16,845 nucleotides of DNA from an uncultured Bacteroidota bacterium (GCA_946887345.1 CAMPKR010000014.1:1-16845), one strand, 5' to 3'; shown: positions 6,409-14,381, counted from the stretch's first letter. The notes: generated by a model from the sequence alone, not told the origin. Numbers and translations: made by a program.

Positions 6409-8097
6409 TTAGTTTCCTTTCACGATCTTAATTACTGCTTCTTTACCGCCACTTTGAACATTCATAAAATACATCCCCACAGGTAAATTTTCCGGCATGG
6501 GTATGTTTGTGTTGCGGATACCCGAATCCACCCTCTGCGTGTTGGATACTAAAGTTCTGCCACTAATGTCGCTCACGCGATATGATACATCATCTGATAC
6601 ACCAAGGTTAGTCCAAAGACTGATTTCCGTGCCAAAAGGATTGGGTAACACATTCACCCATCCGCTTATATCCTTCATTACAAAAGGAATATTCAAAATA
6701 TCAGCTGCAGCCTGGAAGTTAGGAATTCCAAATCCACGTTGTATTTCAGGAGCAGTATGCACGTGCGCGCTACTGTCGATAGCAGCTCTGAGCATATGGG
6801 GTGTTGCGTTAGGACTTGCCTGCCACAGGCACGCTGCCCAGCCGGCTATTTGGGGTGTGGAGTAGGATGTTCCTGACCCAGTGCTATATCCCGATAGGCT
6901 TGTAACATTAGCAGGCGCACCTAAGGTTACCACATCAGGCTTTACCCTACCTGCACTATTAGGTCCATGGCCTGATGAAGACCACGCACTTCCATCAGTT
7001 TGAACTGCACCTATCGTTAAAGCACTATCGGCATCACCGGGAGTAAGTATATAAGGGAAGGCAAGCGTGCCCTCATTCCCTGCAGTAGCCACAAATAGTA
7101 TACCCTTCTTTGTAGCCATATTAGCAGCCTTTGCAGCTATGGTAGTACTGCCGTTTAGATCCCCATAAGTGAGATCCGGGTAAGGTGGATCGAATGTGTT
7201 GTAACCGGAAGATATCGTAATTATATCAGCACCGATACTATCTGCGCGTTCTGCGCCGGCCAACACCTGCTCCATTTCTATCGGCTTTTCCGATGTCAGG
7301 TTCTCTGTAATGTAAAGTGCATATTCTGCATACGGCGCTGTTCCTACAAAAGTACCCGGCACATTCCCCGCCATTGTAGAAAGAACAGATCCTCCGTGAT
7401 TAGAGGTAATATCATAGATGTAATTCGTATCACGAACAAAATTGTGTGTCTCCAGTATCCTGTTCTCCTGGTTGAGGCTATCAAATGCAGGATGCGTAGG
7501 AACGGTAGTGAACCCATCGTCCAGAACAGCTATCAGCATACCCTGCCCCTTGTATCCCTGGTCATGCAGATAATCACCATTCACCATATCTGTCTGGTCC
7601 CAGGTATTCCCGTAGTAAGCCGGGTTTCCGCTGCTTTTGGCAAGCGCATCAAACGATGGAAACAAAGCCTCCTCTTCAAATTTATCGTTCTGCCCGTTTT
7701 CGGGTAAAATGTTATGAAGGTTAATAGCAAAGTTGCCCACCTGGGTTGTACTGCTCACATACGGTAAGGCCTGCACTGGAGTAATATCAGCTTGGTTGCT
7801 TACTAAAATGACAATATGGTTAAACCAACGAGATTCGGTATGTAAAATACCCGATGAAGCAGTCAGAACACTCTGTATGTAAATATCTGAAACAGGCAGA
7901 TCGGTACTATCTATTGCTATCCCTTGCGAAATTCTCCTGTCTATCGCTCTTTGAGAAAGATAGGCGATAGGATTGCTAAGTGTATAAGTTGTATTGTTCT
8001 TGTCGGTGAAGCTTACCCTGTACGCGTACTGCTGCGACCTTGCTTCGCTGATTGAAACAAGACTGAATAGGGCCAATATTATTCCTTTCCAAGACAT
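6409..8097 (-). CDS. Secreted S8-family (subtilisin-like) serine peptidase with T9SS sorting domain
   Basis: A 562-residue exported protease. It has an N-terminal signal peptide (about 1-22), an N-terminal region (about 24-125) typical of Bacteroidota T9SS-linked S8 peptidases, and a subtilase domain (about 175-465). The catalytic triad is D193 in AVLDDGF, H234 in NHGG and S411 in GTSYSTP, with oxyanion Asn N341 in AGNEG. Residues about 482-562 are a type A T9SS C-terminal sorting domain (LPNPF, then SDISGRTL, then LPVGMYFMNVQ ending in KIVKGN), predicting export by the type IX system to the surface or medium. The start is set at the ATG at 8097; an in-frame GTG at 8106 overlaps the upstream gene's stop. 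It lies 8 nt after the lipoprotein gene and is probably co-transcribed. The substrate is unknown. Confidence 0.9.
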   Translation of the reverse strand: MSWKGIILALFSLVSISEARSQQYAYRVSFTDKNNTTYTLSNPIAYLSQRAIDRRISQGIAIDSTDLPVSDIYIQSVLTASSGILHTESRWFNHIVILVSNQADITPVQALPYVSSTTQVGNFAINLHNILPENGQNDKFEEEALFPSFDALAKSSGNPAYYGNTWDQTDMVNGDYLHDQGYKGQGMLIAVLDDGFTTVPTHPAFDSLNQENRILETHNFVRDTNYIYDITSNHGGSVLSTMAGNVPGTFVGTAPYAEYALYITENLTSEKPIEMEQVLAGAERADSIGADIITISSGYNTFDPPYPDLTYGDLNGSTTIAAKAANMATKKGILFVATAGNEGTLAFPYILTPGDADSALTIGAVQTDGSAWSSSGHGPNSAGRVKPDVVTLGAPANVTSLSGYSTGSGTSYSTPQIAGWAACLWQASPNATPHMLRAAIDSSAHVHTAPEIQRGFGIPNFQAAADILNIPFVMKDISGWVNVLPNPFGTEISLWTNLGVSDDVSYRVSDISGRTLVSNTQRVDSGIRNTNIPMPENLPVGMYFMNVQSGGKEAVIKIVKGN

Positions 8098-8105
8098 AAA
8101 AATCA

Positions 8106-8834
8106 CTAGTTGTGATCTATTGCGCGCATCAGCGTGGTATAGCCTTTACGGCATTTGTCCGGCTGGCGTTCCCAACGTGTCACTTCTCTGAATACCAGGC
8201 CTACATTATAGGCATATACTTCCTGGCTGTAAGTACGATCTGAGTATATTGAACTTGAAGAGTCTGCATCATTATAGTTCACCCCTTCATCAGCCTGGCT
8301 CACTGTTACAGTATTTTCAAACGTAGCAAGACCGTTGAAGTTCGACTCACCCACTTTTGAGTATAGATAATCCCACCCTACAAAGTTCATATTGTCGGGA
8401 TCTCCTGCTGGTATATAAGTATTGCCTTTCCAGGTCACACCATTTTTCACCGGGAAAACAAGCTTTATGAACCTGTAGTTCTGCTCCACCATCTCGATAC
8501 TAGCAGGGTTCTTGGTAGCCAACACTACTTTAAATGGTTCCCATTCAGACGTATCAGCCATACGGCGGCGAACTTCTATACGGTAAGAAAGCCTGTCCTG
8601 GTCATCTCTGAAGGTATCAGCAATGGTATAGCGCATTTGATACTCACTTTCACGTGTGGTACACGTGAAGTCATCATACACGATAGAGTCAACCTGGTAG
8701 GTTACATACCTGCCTATTTCAAGCGGGAAATACACATTGTTGCCACTAACTGTATTGTCTATCTTCTTACAAGAGAACAATCCGATTGTCATGACGATGG
8801 CCGGCAGCAAAAAGGCTAATATCCTTTTATTCAT
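8106..8834 (-). CDS. Hypothetical lipoprotein upstream of the subtilase
   Basis: A 242-residue protein with a lipoprotein signal: MNKR, a hydrophobic stretch, then GLFSC with the acylated Cys at residue 22, followed by KK. The mature part is polar and strand-rich, with repeated aromatic/charged segments such as YFPLEIGRYVTYQVDSIVYD and SYRIEVRRR. It begins like other Bacteroidota lipoproteins annotated only as hypothetical, and I recognise no enzymatic motif. C59 and C229 are the only other cysteines in the mature protein. It ends 8 nt before the subtilase ATG, so the two likely form an operon. That suggests, but does not show, a role linked to secretion, anchoring or activity of the protease at the outer membrane. 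Confidence 0.8.
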   Translation of the reverse strand: MNKRILAFLLPAIVMTIGLFSCKKIDNTVSGNNVYFPLEIGRYVTYQVDSIVYDDFTCTTRESEYQMRYTIADTFRDDQDRLSYRIEVRRRMADTSEWEPFKVVLATKNPASIEMVEQNYRFIKLVFPVKNGVTWKGNTYIPAGDPDNMNFVGWDYLYSKVGESNFNGLATFENTVTVSQADEGVNYNDADSSSSIYSDRTYSQEVYAYNVGLVFREVTRWERQPDKCRKGYTTLMRAIDHN

Positions 8835-8860
8835 AAAAATATTAATGACTGATGTTTCCG

Positions 8861-8868
8861 TAAATATA
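8861..8868 (-). promoter_or_regulatory. Possible -7 box for the lipoprotein-subtilase operon
   Basis: On the minus strand TATATTTA matches TAnnTTTG at all but the last base, 26 nt upstream of the lipoprotein ATG. No clear -33 element is seen at the expected distance. The 80-nt region 8835-8914 between this gene and mnmA shows no strong terminator. Confidence 0.3.
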
Positions 8869-8914
8869 AGGAAAGAACGCTAAACTGCATAGACTATTGC
8901 TCAAAATAGCCCCG

Positions 8915-10009
8915 CTACATGGCCATCCTGATGATCCCGCCTGCTATCACATCATCGCCTTCATAAAACACTGCCGACTGTCCCGGCGCTATACTATTCA
9001 CCGCATGGTCGAAGTCAACGCGTATCATATCACCTTCAGGATACAGTTTACTCTCGGTTCCGGCGTCTTTATAGCGTATTTTGGTCACAGCCTCCATGCC
9101 CGGCTGGATAGTATCGTACTTTATCATATTAAGGCCACTTACATTCATACTGGCCTGCTTCAGCTCATCTATTTCTCCTAATACAACTGTATTTGTCTCC
9201 GGAACTATTTTGGTCACAAACATGGGCTTACCCAGGGCTATTTCCAATCCTTTCCTCTGCCCGATTGTGTAAAATGGAAATCCTCTGTGCTTCCCTACTA
9301 TCTTACCGTCTCCCAGTACAAAATTACCCCCCTCTACTTGCGCTTCAAGCTCAGGTATCTGCCTTTTCAGGAAGCCCCGGTAGTCATTATCAGGCACAAA
9401 GCATATTTCGTAGCTCTCAGCTTTTTTAGACAGTTCCTTATAGCCCATATCATAGGCCAATTGGCGAACTTCTGTTTTCAGGTAATTTCCTAGCGGGTAA
9501 ATACTCCTGCTCAGGCAATCCTGTCCCAGTCCCCAAAGCACATAGCTCTGATCTTTAGTAAGGTCCCTGGCCTTTGACAGTAAGAATCGGCTGTTTTCCT
9601 CCCTAACCTTCACGTAATGTCCCGTAGCTATAAAGTCACAGCCCAGCGCATCCGCACGCTTCAGCAGAGCTGCCCATTTTATATGAGTATTGCAGAGCAC
9701 GCAAGGGTTCGGTGTTCTTCCTGCCAGGTATTCGTCCACGAAATTATTAATAACAAAATCCCCGAATTCCTCCCTTATGTCCAGGATATAATGCGGAAAT
9801 CCATGCTCCACGGCAGCCATACGGGCATCATTGAATGAATCCAGGTTGCAGCAGCCCGTCTCCTTCTTCCCCCCGCCGGAAGTAGCATAATCCCAGGTTT
9901 TCATAGTAATGCCCACCACCTCATAACCTTGGTTATGAAGCATTAGCGCGGCTACGGTACTGTCTATACCGCCGCTCATTGCCACTAAAACCTTCCCATT
10001 CCTGCTCAT
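8915..10009 (-). CDS. mnmA: tRNA-specific 2-thiouridylase MnmA
   Basis: A 364-residue cytoplasmic enzyme that thiolates U34 at C2 in tRNA-Lys, -Glu and -Gln, using sulfur relayed from a cysteine desulfurase. The ATP pyrophosphatase P-loop SGGIDS is at 12-17. The catalytic cysteines are C103 in TPNPCVLCN and C203 in YEICFVP. TGHY (129-132), KDQSYVLW (152-159) and the FYTIGQRKGL block (246-255) are family landmarks, and the C-terminal beta-barrel (about 290-364) is intact. The start is placed at the ATG at 10009. An in-frame TTG at 10030 would give seven more residues, but it lies inside the -7 box of the predicted promoter, so it is unlikely to be in the message. The gene diverges from aroB. 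Confidence 0.95.
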   Translation of the reverse strand: MSRNGKVLVAMSGGIDSTVAALMLHNQGYEVVGITMKTWDYATSGGGKKETGCCNLDSFNDARMAAVEHGFPHYILDIREEFGDFVINNFVDEYLAGRTPNPCVLCNTHIKWAALLKRADALGCDFIATGHYVKVREENSRFLLSKARDLTKDQSYVLWGLGQDCLSRSIYPLGNYLKTEVRQLAYDMGYKELSKKAESYEICFVPDNDYRGFLKRQIPELEAQVEGGNFVLGDGKIVGKHRGFPFYTIGQRKGLEIALGKPMFVTKIVPETNTVVLGEIDELKQASMNVSGLNMIKYDTIQPGMEAVTKIRYKDAGTESKLYPEGDMIRVDFDHAVNSIAPGQSAVFYEGDDVIAGGIIRMAM

Positions 10010-10027
10010 ATTAGCTTTTGCGAGCCG

Positions 10028-10060
10028 CAAAGTTACGAAATTACCCGCTGAGCCGCCGAA
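10028..10060 (-). promoter_or_regulatory. mnmA promoter
   Basis: On the minus strand TTCG (10060-10057) and TAACTTTG (10035-10028) are 21 bp apart. The -7 box is a perfect TAnnTTTG; the -33 box has one mismatch to TTTG. The ATG at 10009 lies 18 nt downstream. This forms one side of the 136-nt divergent mnmA-aroB intergenic region. Confidence 0.6.
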
Positions 10061-10128
10061 AAGCCTGCTTCCTTACCCATAGATTCTGCATATCCCTATA
10101 TTCTATCAGTTCTCAGCCCCTTATTCAG

Positions 10129-10136
10129 TAATTTTG
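10129..10136 (+). promoter_or_regulatory. aroB operon -7 box
   Basis: TAATTTTG is a perfect TAnnTTTG box with 9 nt between it and the aroB ATG at 10146, implying a leader of only a few bases. No convincing -33 element is seen 18-21 bp upstream. The in-frame TTG at 10134 is part of this box, which argues against it as the start codon. Confidence 0.55.
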
Positions 10137-10145
10137 ACTCTCCTC

Positions 10146-11186
10146 ATGCAGTATTCGCTCACATTCCCTACTGGGACCGTCAGGTATATCTTTCAAAGCC
10201 GTTTTGAAGAATTGTCACGGTTTACCGGTACCGAAAACTGCGTCCTCCTGGTTGACAGCAAAGTTGCTGAGCTTCATACTGAACTCTTCAGCAGCCATCA
10301 AACAATCACCATTACCGCCGAAGAAACCCAAAAGTCCCTATCCCAACTGGAAGAAGTGGTGGCACAGCTATTAAAACTCGAGGCTCACCGTCAAACCACA
10401 CTCATAGGTGTAGGCGGTGGTATCACAACCGACCTTACGGGCTTCATAGCTTCAACATACATGCGGGGTATTCCGTTTGGCTTTGTCCCCACTACCCTCC
10501 TCGGAATGGCCGATGCTGCCATCGGCGGGAAAAACGGCCTTAACATTGGTCTTCAAAAAAATCTCCTCGGCACCATTCAGCAACCTGGATTCATTTTCTA
10601 CGATACGGGCTTTCTGGCTACCCTCCCTTCGGAAGAATGGAGCAACGGGTTCGCTGAGGTAATTAAATACGCTTGCCTTTTTGACTTGCCACTTTTCGAT
10701 GATTTATCGCAATATGACCTCGCACACTATCAAACTAATCCGGAAGCACTACAACTGCTCATAGAACGCTGCGTCGATTGGAAGAACAACATCGTCATCG
10801 CCGACGAAAAAGAAAACAATAAACGCAAACTGCTCAATTTTGGCCACACCGTCGGTCACGCTATAGAAACCGTTCACTCTTTACCTCATGGCGTAGCGGT
10901 AGCTTTGGGCATGATGATCGCCTGTAAGATGTCCGAAAAACATTCCGGCTTACCGCAAACCATCAGCGCACGTCTTGAGAAGCTCTTAAACCGTTACAAC
11001 CTTCCATCCTCTTATCAGCTTCGTGTTGACGATTTAATGCAGGTGCTGAAAATGGATAAAAAAAGAACCGCTGCGTCCATCGATTACATCCTTCTCGAAG
11101 ACATAGCTAAACCCCTCATCAAAGACCTACCCTTTTCCGCCATACAAGAAGCACTCGAAAACCATTGCTATGCAGGCAGTAATTAA
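10146..11186 (+). CDS. aroB: 3-dehydroquinate synthase
   Basis: A 346-residue enzyme that cyclises DAHP to 3-dehydroquinate, the second step of the shikimate pathway, using NAD+ and a divalent metal. The NAD-binding GVGGGITTDLTGF is at 88-100, and FVPTTLLGMADAAIGGKNGLN (113-133) carries the substrate-binding lysine K129. Metal ligands are E171 in FAEVIKYA, H234 in NFGHTVGHAIE and H248 in LPHGVAV. Length is normal for the family. The start at ATG 10146 was preferred to TTG 10134, which is inside the -7 box. It is the first gene of an aroB-aroA-aroC operon; its last 17 nt overlap aroA, which suggests translational coupling. Confidence 0.95.
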   Translation: MQYSLTFPTGTVRYIFQSRFEELSRFTGTENCVLLVDSKVAELHTELFSSHQTITITAEETQKSLSQLEEVVAQLLKLEAHRQTTLIGVGGGITTDLTGFIASTYMRGIPFGFVPTTLLGMADAAIGGKNGLNIGLQKNLLGTIQQPGFIFYDTGFLATLPSEEWSNGFAEVIKYACLFDLPLFDDLSQYDLAHYQTNPEALQLLIERCVDWKNNIVIADEKENNKRKLLNFGHTVGHAIETVHSLPHGVAVALGMMIACKMSEKHSGLPQTISARLEKLLNRYNLPSSYQLRVDDLMQVLKMDKKRTAASIDYILLEDIAKPLIKDLPFSAIQEALENHCYAGSN

Positions 11187-12447
11187 TCCCGGCTATATTA
11201 GCGGCACCGTAAAAATACCGGGCTCCAAGAGCATGACTCAACGCGCTTATGCCGCTGCCTTACTCCACACCGGCTCCACCATTGTTCGTAACCCTGGCAA
11301 TTCCGCAGACGATCTGGCAGCCCTCCACATCATTCAGCAACTAGGTGCTAAAGTCCACACCTTAGCGAATAACGAGATCGAAATCATCAGCCACGGTGTC
11401 CAGCCCATAGCAAACTATATAGATTGTGGAGAAAGCGGCCTCGCTGCCCGGTTGTTCACGCCCATCGTTGCCATAAGCCACCTTCCTGTTACTATTAATG
11501 GCTCCGGTTCGCTATTGCAGCGACCTATGCACGCATATACTCCTGTATTTGAACAATTGCACATTACAGCAGCCGATTTTAACGGCTACATCCCTTTTAC
11601 AGCAAAAGGACCCCTCAAAGTTCAAAACATAACTATAGATGGTTCTCAAAGCTCGCAGTTTCTCTCAGGCCTGCTCTTTGCTTACGCCTTCACCGCTCAC
11701 GAACCAACAACAATTACAGTTACCGGCCTAAAGAGCAAACCATACATCGACCTTACTCTCTCTATACTTGAAAAATATGACAAGCATGTATCGCACCACG
11801 ACTATTCTGTGTTCCACATACAACCTTCAGTAAGTATTAGCACCGCACCTGTAGTAATAGATATAGAATCAGACTGGAGCAGTGCAGCATTCTGGCTGGT
11901 CGCCGCAGCAATAAATGGCGAGATCAACATCGAAGGCCTCAACCTCGATTCTCTTCAGGCAGACAAAGCCATTCTCGGAGTATTGCAATCCGCGGGCGTT
12001 TCCATCAACATCGGCTTTCAGAATATTGCCGTCAAAAAAAGCCGCATTCGCGGATTCGATTTTGACGCCACCCACGCTCCCGATCTTTTCCCGGTCCTTG
12101 CAGTTCTTGCCTCGTTTTCTTTCGATGAAGAATCCTACATTACCGGCCTGCACCGTCTTTGGCAAAAAGAAAGCAACCGCGCCACCTCCATTTCTGATAT
12201 GCTGCTTTCCCTGGAGGTTGATTTTTCAATAGAGGATGACACCCTTTGCATTAAAGGCACAAAGCAGGTCACCGGAGGCTATGTCGACTCATACAACGAC
12301 CACCGCATAGCTATGGCTGCTTCCGTCGCTGCTATCAAATCAAGAAATGCAATTATCGTCGACCATGCCCAGGCCGTAAATAAATCGTACCCCGATTTTT
12401 TCAGGCACTTGCAGGCTTTACACATACAATGTAGCTTTAACGATTAG
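11170..12447 (+). CDS. aroA: 3-phosphoshikimate 1-carboxyvinyltransferase (EPSP synthase)
   Basis: A 425-residue two-domain inside-out alpha/beta barrel enzyme that joins shikimate-3-phosphate and PEP to form EPSP. Recognisable residues include the PGSKSMTQRA loop (17-26) with K20, S21 and R25; CGESGLAAR (86-94) with R94; Q163 in the SQSSQF-like region; catalytic D305 in APDLFPVLA; KESNRA (333-338); YNDHRIAMA (375-383); and K405. Two motifs differ from classical class I enzymes: T-Q replaces the usual S-N before R25, and the GNAGTAMRP loop reads GESGLAARL. All catalytic residues remain, so activity is expected. It overlaps the end of aroB by 17 nt and ends 1 nt before aroC. Assignment is secure. 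Confidence 0.95.
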   Translation: MQAVINPGYISGTVKIPGSKSMTQRAYAAALLHTGSTIVRNPGNSADDLAALHIIQQLGAKVHTLANNEIEIISHGVQPIANYIDCGESGLAARLFTPIVAISHLPVTINGSGSLLQRPMHAYTPVFEQLHITAADFNGYIPFTAKGPLKVQNITIDGSQSSQFLSGLLFAYAFTAHEPTTITVTGLKSKPYIDLTLSILEKYDKHVSHHDYSVFHIQPSVSISTAPVVIDIESDWSSAAFWLVAAAINGEINIEGLNLDSLQADKAILGVLQSAGVSINIGFQNIAVKKSRIRGFDFDATHAPDLFPVLAVLASFSFDEESYITGLHRLWQKESNRATSISDMLLSLEVDFSIEDDTLCIKGTKQVTGGYVDSYNDHRIAMAASVAAIKSRNAIIVDHAQAVNKSYPDFFRHLQALHIQCSFND

Positions 12448-12448
12448 T

Positions 12449-13429
12449 ATGAATTCATTTGGACGCATATTCCGGATCAGCATCTTTGGCGAATCACACG
12501 GGCCTCTCGTAGGCATTACCATCGACGGTTGCCCTGCAGGCATCCCTCTTAAAGCCGAAGATTTTCTTGCCGATCTTAATCGTCGCAAGGCAGGAGCTTC
12601 CGGCACCACGCCACGTAAGGAAGATGACACTCCCTCAATAGTTAGTGGCTGCTTCAATGATCACACCACAGGCGCCCCGCTCACAATCATTTTTGAAAAC
12701 AATAACACTCGCTCCACAGATTACGATGCTATAAAAAACACTCCCCGCCCCGGTCATGCCGACTTTGTACTAAACAAAAAACACAGCGGTTTCAACGACC
12801 ACCGTGGCGGAGGTCATTCTTCAGGAAGATTGACGGTTGCAATTGTTGCAGCCGGTATCGTTGCTAAAAAGATACTATTGGACATAAATATTTCCGCTCG
12901 GCTGATAGAAGCAGGCGGCAACGCAGATATTGAGGCCGCCATTCAGAAAGCAGTTGATCAGCAGGATAGCATAGGTGGACAGATACACTGTACCGCCACT
13001 GGAATTCCTGTTGGCTTATGTGAACCTATCTTCGACTCTGTTGAATCTGCCATCAGCCACATCGTATTTTCTATCCCTGCAGTAAAGGGAATTGAATTCG
13101 GCGCAGGCTTCGCCGCAGCTAAAATGACCGGATCTCAGCACAACGATGCTATCGTAGACGCAACCGGCAAAACGGCGACTAATAACTCAGGTGGTATTAA
13201 CGGCGGCATTACCAACGGAAATGAACTCTTGTTCAAAGTGGCTATCAAGCCCACAAGCAGCACACCACAGGAGCAGCAAACATGGAGCAATGCCACACAA
13301 CAAGTTGAATCGTTTACCGTAAAGGGACGCCACGACCTCTGCATCGCTCTGCGCGCACCCGTAGTAGTTGAGGCTGCTACCGCCATTGCCCTGGCCGACT
13401 TACTTTTAATAAAAAAGGCTCTTAGTTAA
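12449..13429 (+). CDS. aroC: Chorismate synthase, short variant
   Basis: A 326-residue enzyme that converts EPSP to chorismate using reduced FMN, the last shared step to aromatic amino acids, folates and quinones. FGESHG (13-18) contains H17, RPGHAD (100-105) contains H103, NNSGGINGGI (245-254) is the flavin-site block and GRHDLCIALRAP is at 293-304. It is shorter than typical proteins (about 350-390 residues). The loop usually reading GGGRSSARETA is GGGHSSGRLTV (120-130), a form I associate with a Clostridia-like subgroup that has GHFSGRLT. The frame is intact and the C terminus keeps the ALADLLL helix, so this looks like a natural subtype rather than a damaged gene. It is the last gene of the operon, and its stop codon lies within the terminator stem. 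Confidence 0.93.
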   Translation: MNSFGRIFRISIFGESHGPLVGITIDGCPAGIPLKAEDFLADLNRRKAGASGTTPRKEDDTPSIVSGCFNDHTTGAPLTIIFENNNTRSTDYDAIKNTPRPGHADFVLNKKHSGFNDHRGGGHSSGRLTVAIVAAGIVAKKILLDINISARLIEAGGNADIEAAIQKAVDQQDSIGGQIHCTATGIPVGLCEPIFDSVESAISHIVFSIPAVKGIEFGAGFAAAKMTGSQHNDAIVDATGKTATNNSGGINGGITNGNELLFKVAIKPTSSTPQEQQTWSNATQQVESFTVKGRHDLCIALRAPVVVEAATAIALADLLLIKKALS

Positions 13430-13437
13430 GAGCCTTT
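13408..13437. terminator. Bidirectional terminator between aroC and the SirB1-like gene
   Basis: AAAGGCTCTTA (13414-13424) and TAAGAGCCTTT (13427-13437) form a perfect 11-bp stem with a 2-nt apex, so the top pairs will open. On the minus strand the stem is followed by a T-rich tract (complement of AATAAAAAA at 13408-13416), making a strong terminator for the SirB1-like gene. On the plus strand it ends in TTTC and would serve aroC. The aroC stop codon (13427-13429) is inside the right arm. Confidence 0.8.
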
Positions 13438-13471
13438 CAATATCATTCTGCAATTTGATATTGAGCAATTA

Positions 13472-14359
13472 CTAATTAGTTGTGTTGTCTTCTACCAGTA
13501 ACTTCATCAGTTCCTGTATTTCTTCAGCCTTTTGTTCCTCGCGCTTGTAGCGGTAGCAAAGCGCAAGTTCTTCCAGCATTTTAAATATTACTCTCTTAGT
13601 ACTGAGTGGAGCAAAATATGACTCTTTATCCGTAGCATTTATCTTACGCAGGTAGGTATCCACATCTTTCTGCGTATACACCATGCCGCTGATAGGATCA
13701 ACAAAGAACTGTATCTGTTGCACCGCGTCCGTATCAGGACTAAAGAAATTATGAAGCGTATCGATATAGGCAAAAACAAACTGCCTCGGCACATCTACCG
13801 CAAATATGGGTATGTCCAGCAGTTCACACAGGGCCAGGTACAGCACGCCTATGCTATAGGCATTGCCCTGCTTGCTTTCTACCACCTGGTTAATGAAAAA
13901 GTACTTGGGATCTCTTTCTGTCAGTTCATGTCCCTGTAGCTTATAATAGCTGTAGAGAATACTGTTGAAAACATTTACCTGTTCAAGAGGCGTCAGGTAA
14001 TTATTCAGCTCCAGCCAGATATTTCTGCGCATCTGGTCAAACTGGCTAAGTATTGCCGGGACATTAAGGTCGGGAAATTGATACTTGGCTACCAGTATAG
14101 CCCCCCTCAATAGTTCGGGATTCTTAGAGCTGCTCCACTCCAGCATTTCATGCTGCAGGTCCTGGAAATGCACCCTGTGTATCAGCAGTTCTATCCTCTC
14201 TTGCAGCGACTCGTCTATAGTTACCTCCCAGAGTTGCTCCAGGTTGGGTATTATATCCTTGCCATAGTGCAACAGCTTCTCAGCAACCGTATCAAACACT
14301 TCATCATCCGGGTCATCTATCAGTTGCAATAGCGCTGATATTTCCTTGTTTTGCTGCAT
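13472..14359 (-). CDS. SirB1-family transglutaminase-like protein
   Basis: A 295-residue soluble protein. Residues about 8-60 look like one or two HEAT-like helical repeats (DDPDDEVFDTVAEKLLHYG). The central region (about 80-200) matches the SirB1/transglutaminase-like family, best seen in KQGNAYSIGVLYLALCELLDIPIFAVDVPRQFVFAY (163-198), corresponding to the family's N-x-x-S-x-G-x-LYL and P-x-x-F pattern. The position where true transglutaminases carry the nucleophilic Cys appears to hold Ser (S169), so catalysis is doubtful. The last 40 residues are a charged helix. No signal peptide or membrane segment is seen. It lies 38 nt downstream of topA on the same strand. The family is fairly sure; the function is not established. 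Confidence 0.8.
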   Translation of the reverse strand: MQQNKEISALLQLIDDPDDEVFDTVAEKLLHYGKDIIPNLEQLWEVTIDESLQERIELLIHRVHFQDLQHEMLEWSSSKNPELLRGAILVAKYQFPDLNVPAILSQFDQMRRNIWLELNNYLTPLEQVNVFNSILYSYYKLQGHELTERDPKYFFINQVVESKQGNAYSIGVLYLALCELLDIPIFAVDVPRQFVFAYIDTLHNFFSPDTDAVQQIQFFVDPISGMVYTQKDVDTYLRKINATDKESYFAPLSTKRVIFKMLEELALCYRYKREEQKAEEIQELMKLLVEDNTTN

Positions 14360-14381
14360 TCCTCTAATTCCCTGTTCACCA

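Noticed and set aside
8098..8106. GTG start at 8106 for the subtilase
   Set aside because: It adds only MIF before the signal peptide and overlaps the stop of the lipoprotein gene; the ATG at 8097 gives a normal signal peptide. It cannot be fully excluded because TAGTG-type coupling exists.
8876..8914. Hairpin CTATT/AATAG after the mnmA stop as a terminator
   Set aside because: It is a 5-bp AT-rich stem with no T-run next to it on the minus strand; too weak to call.
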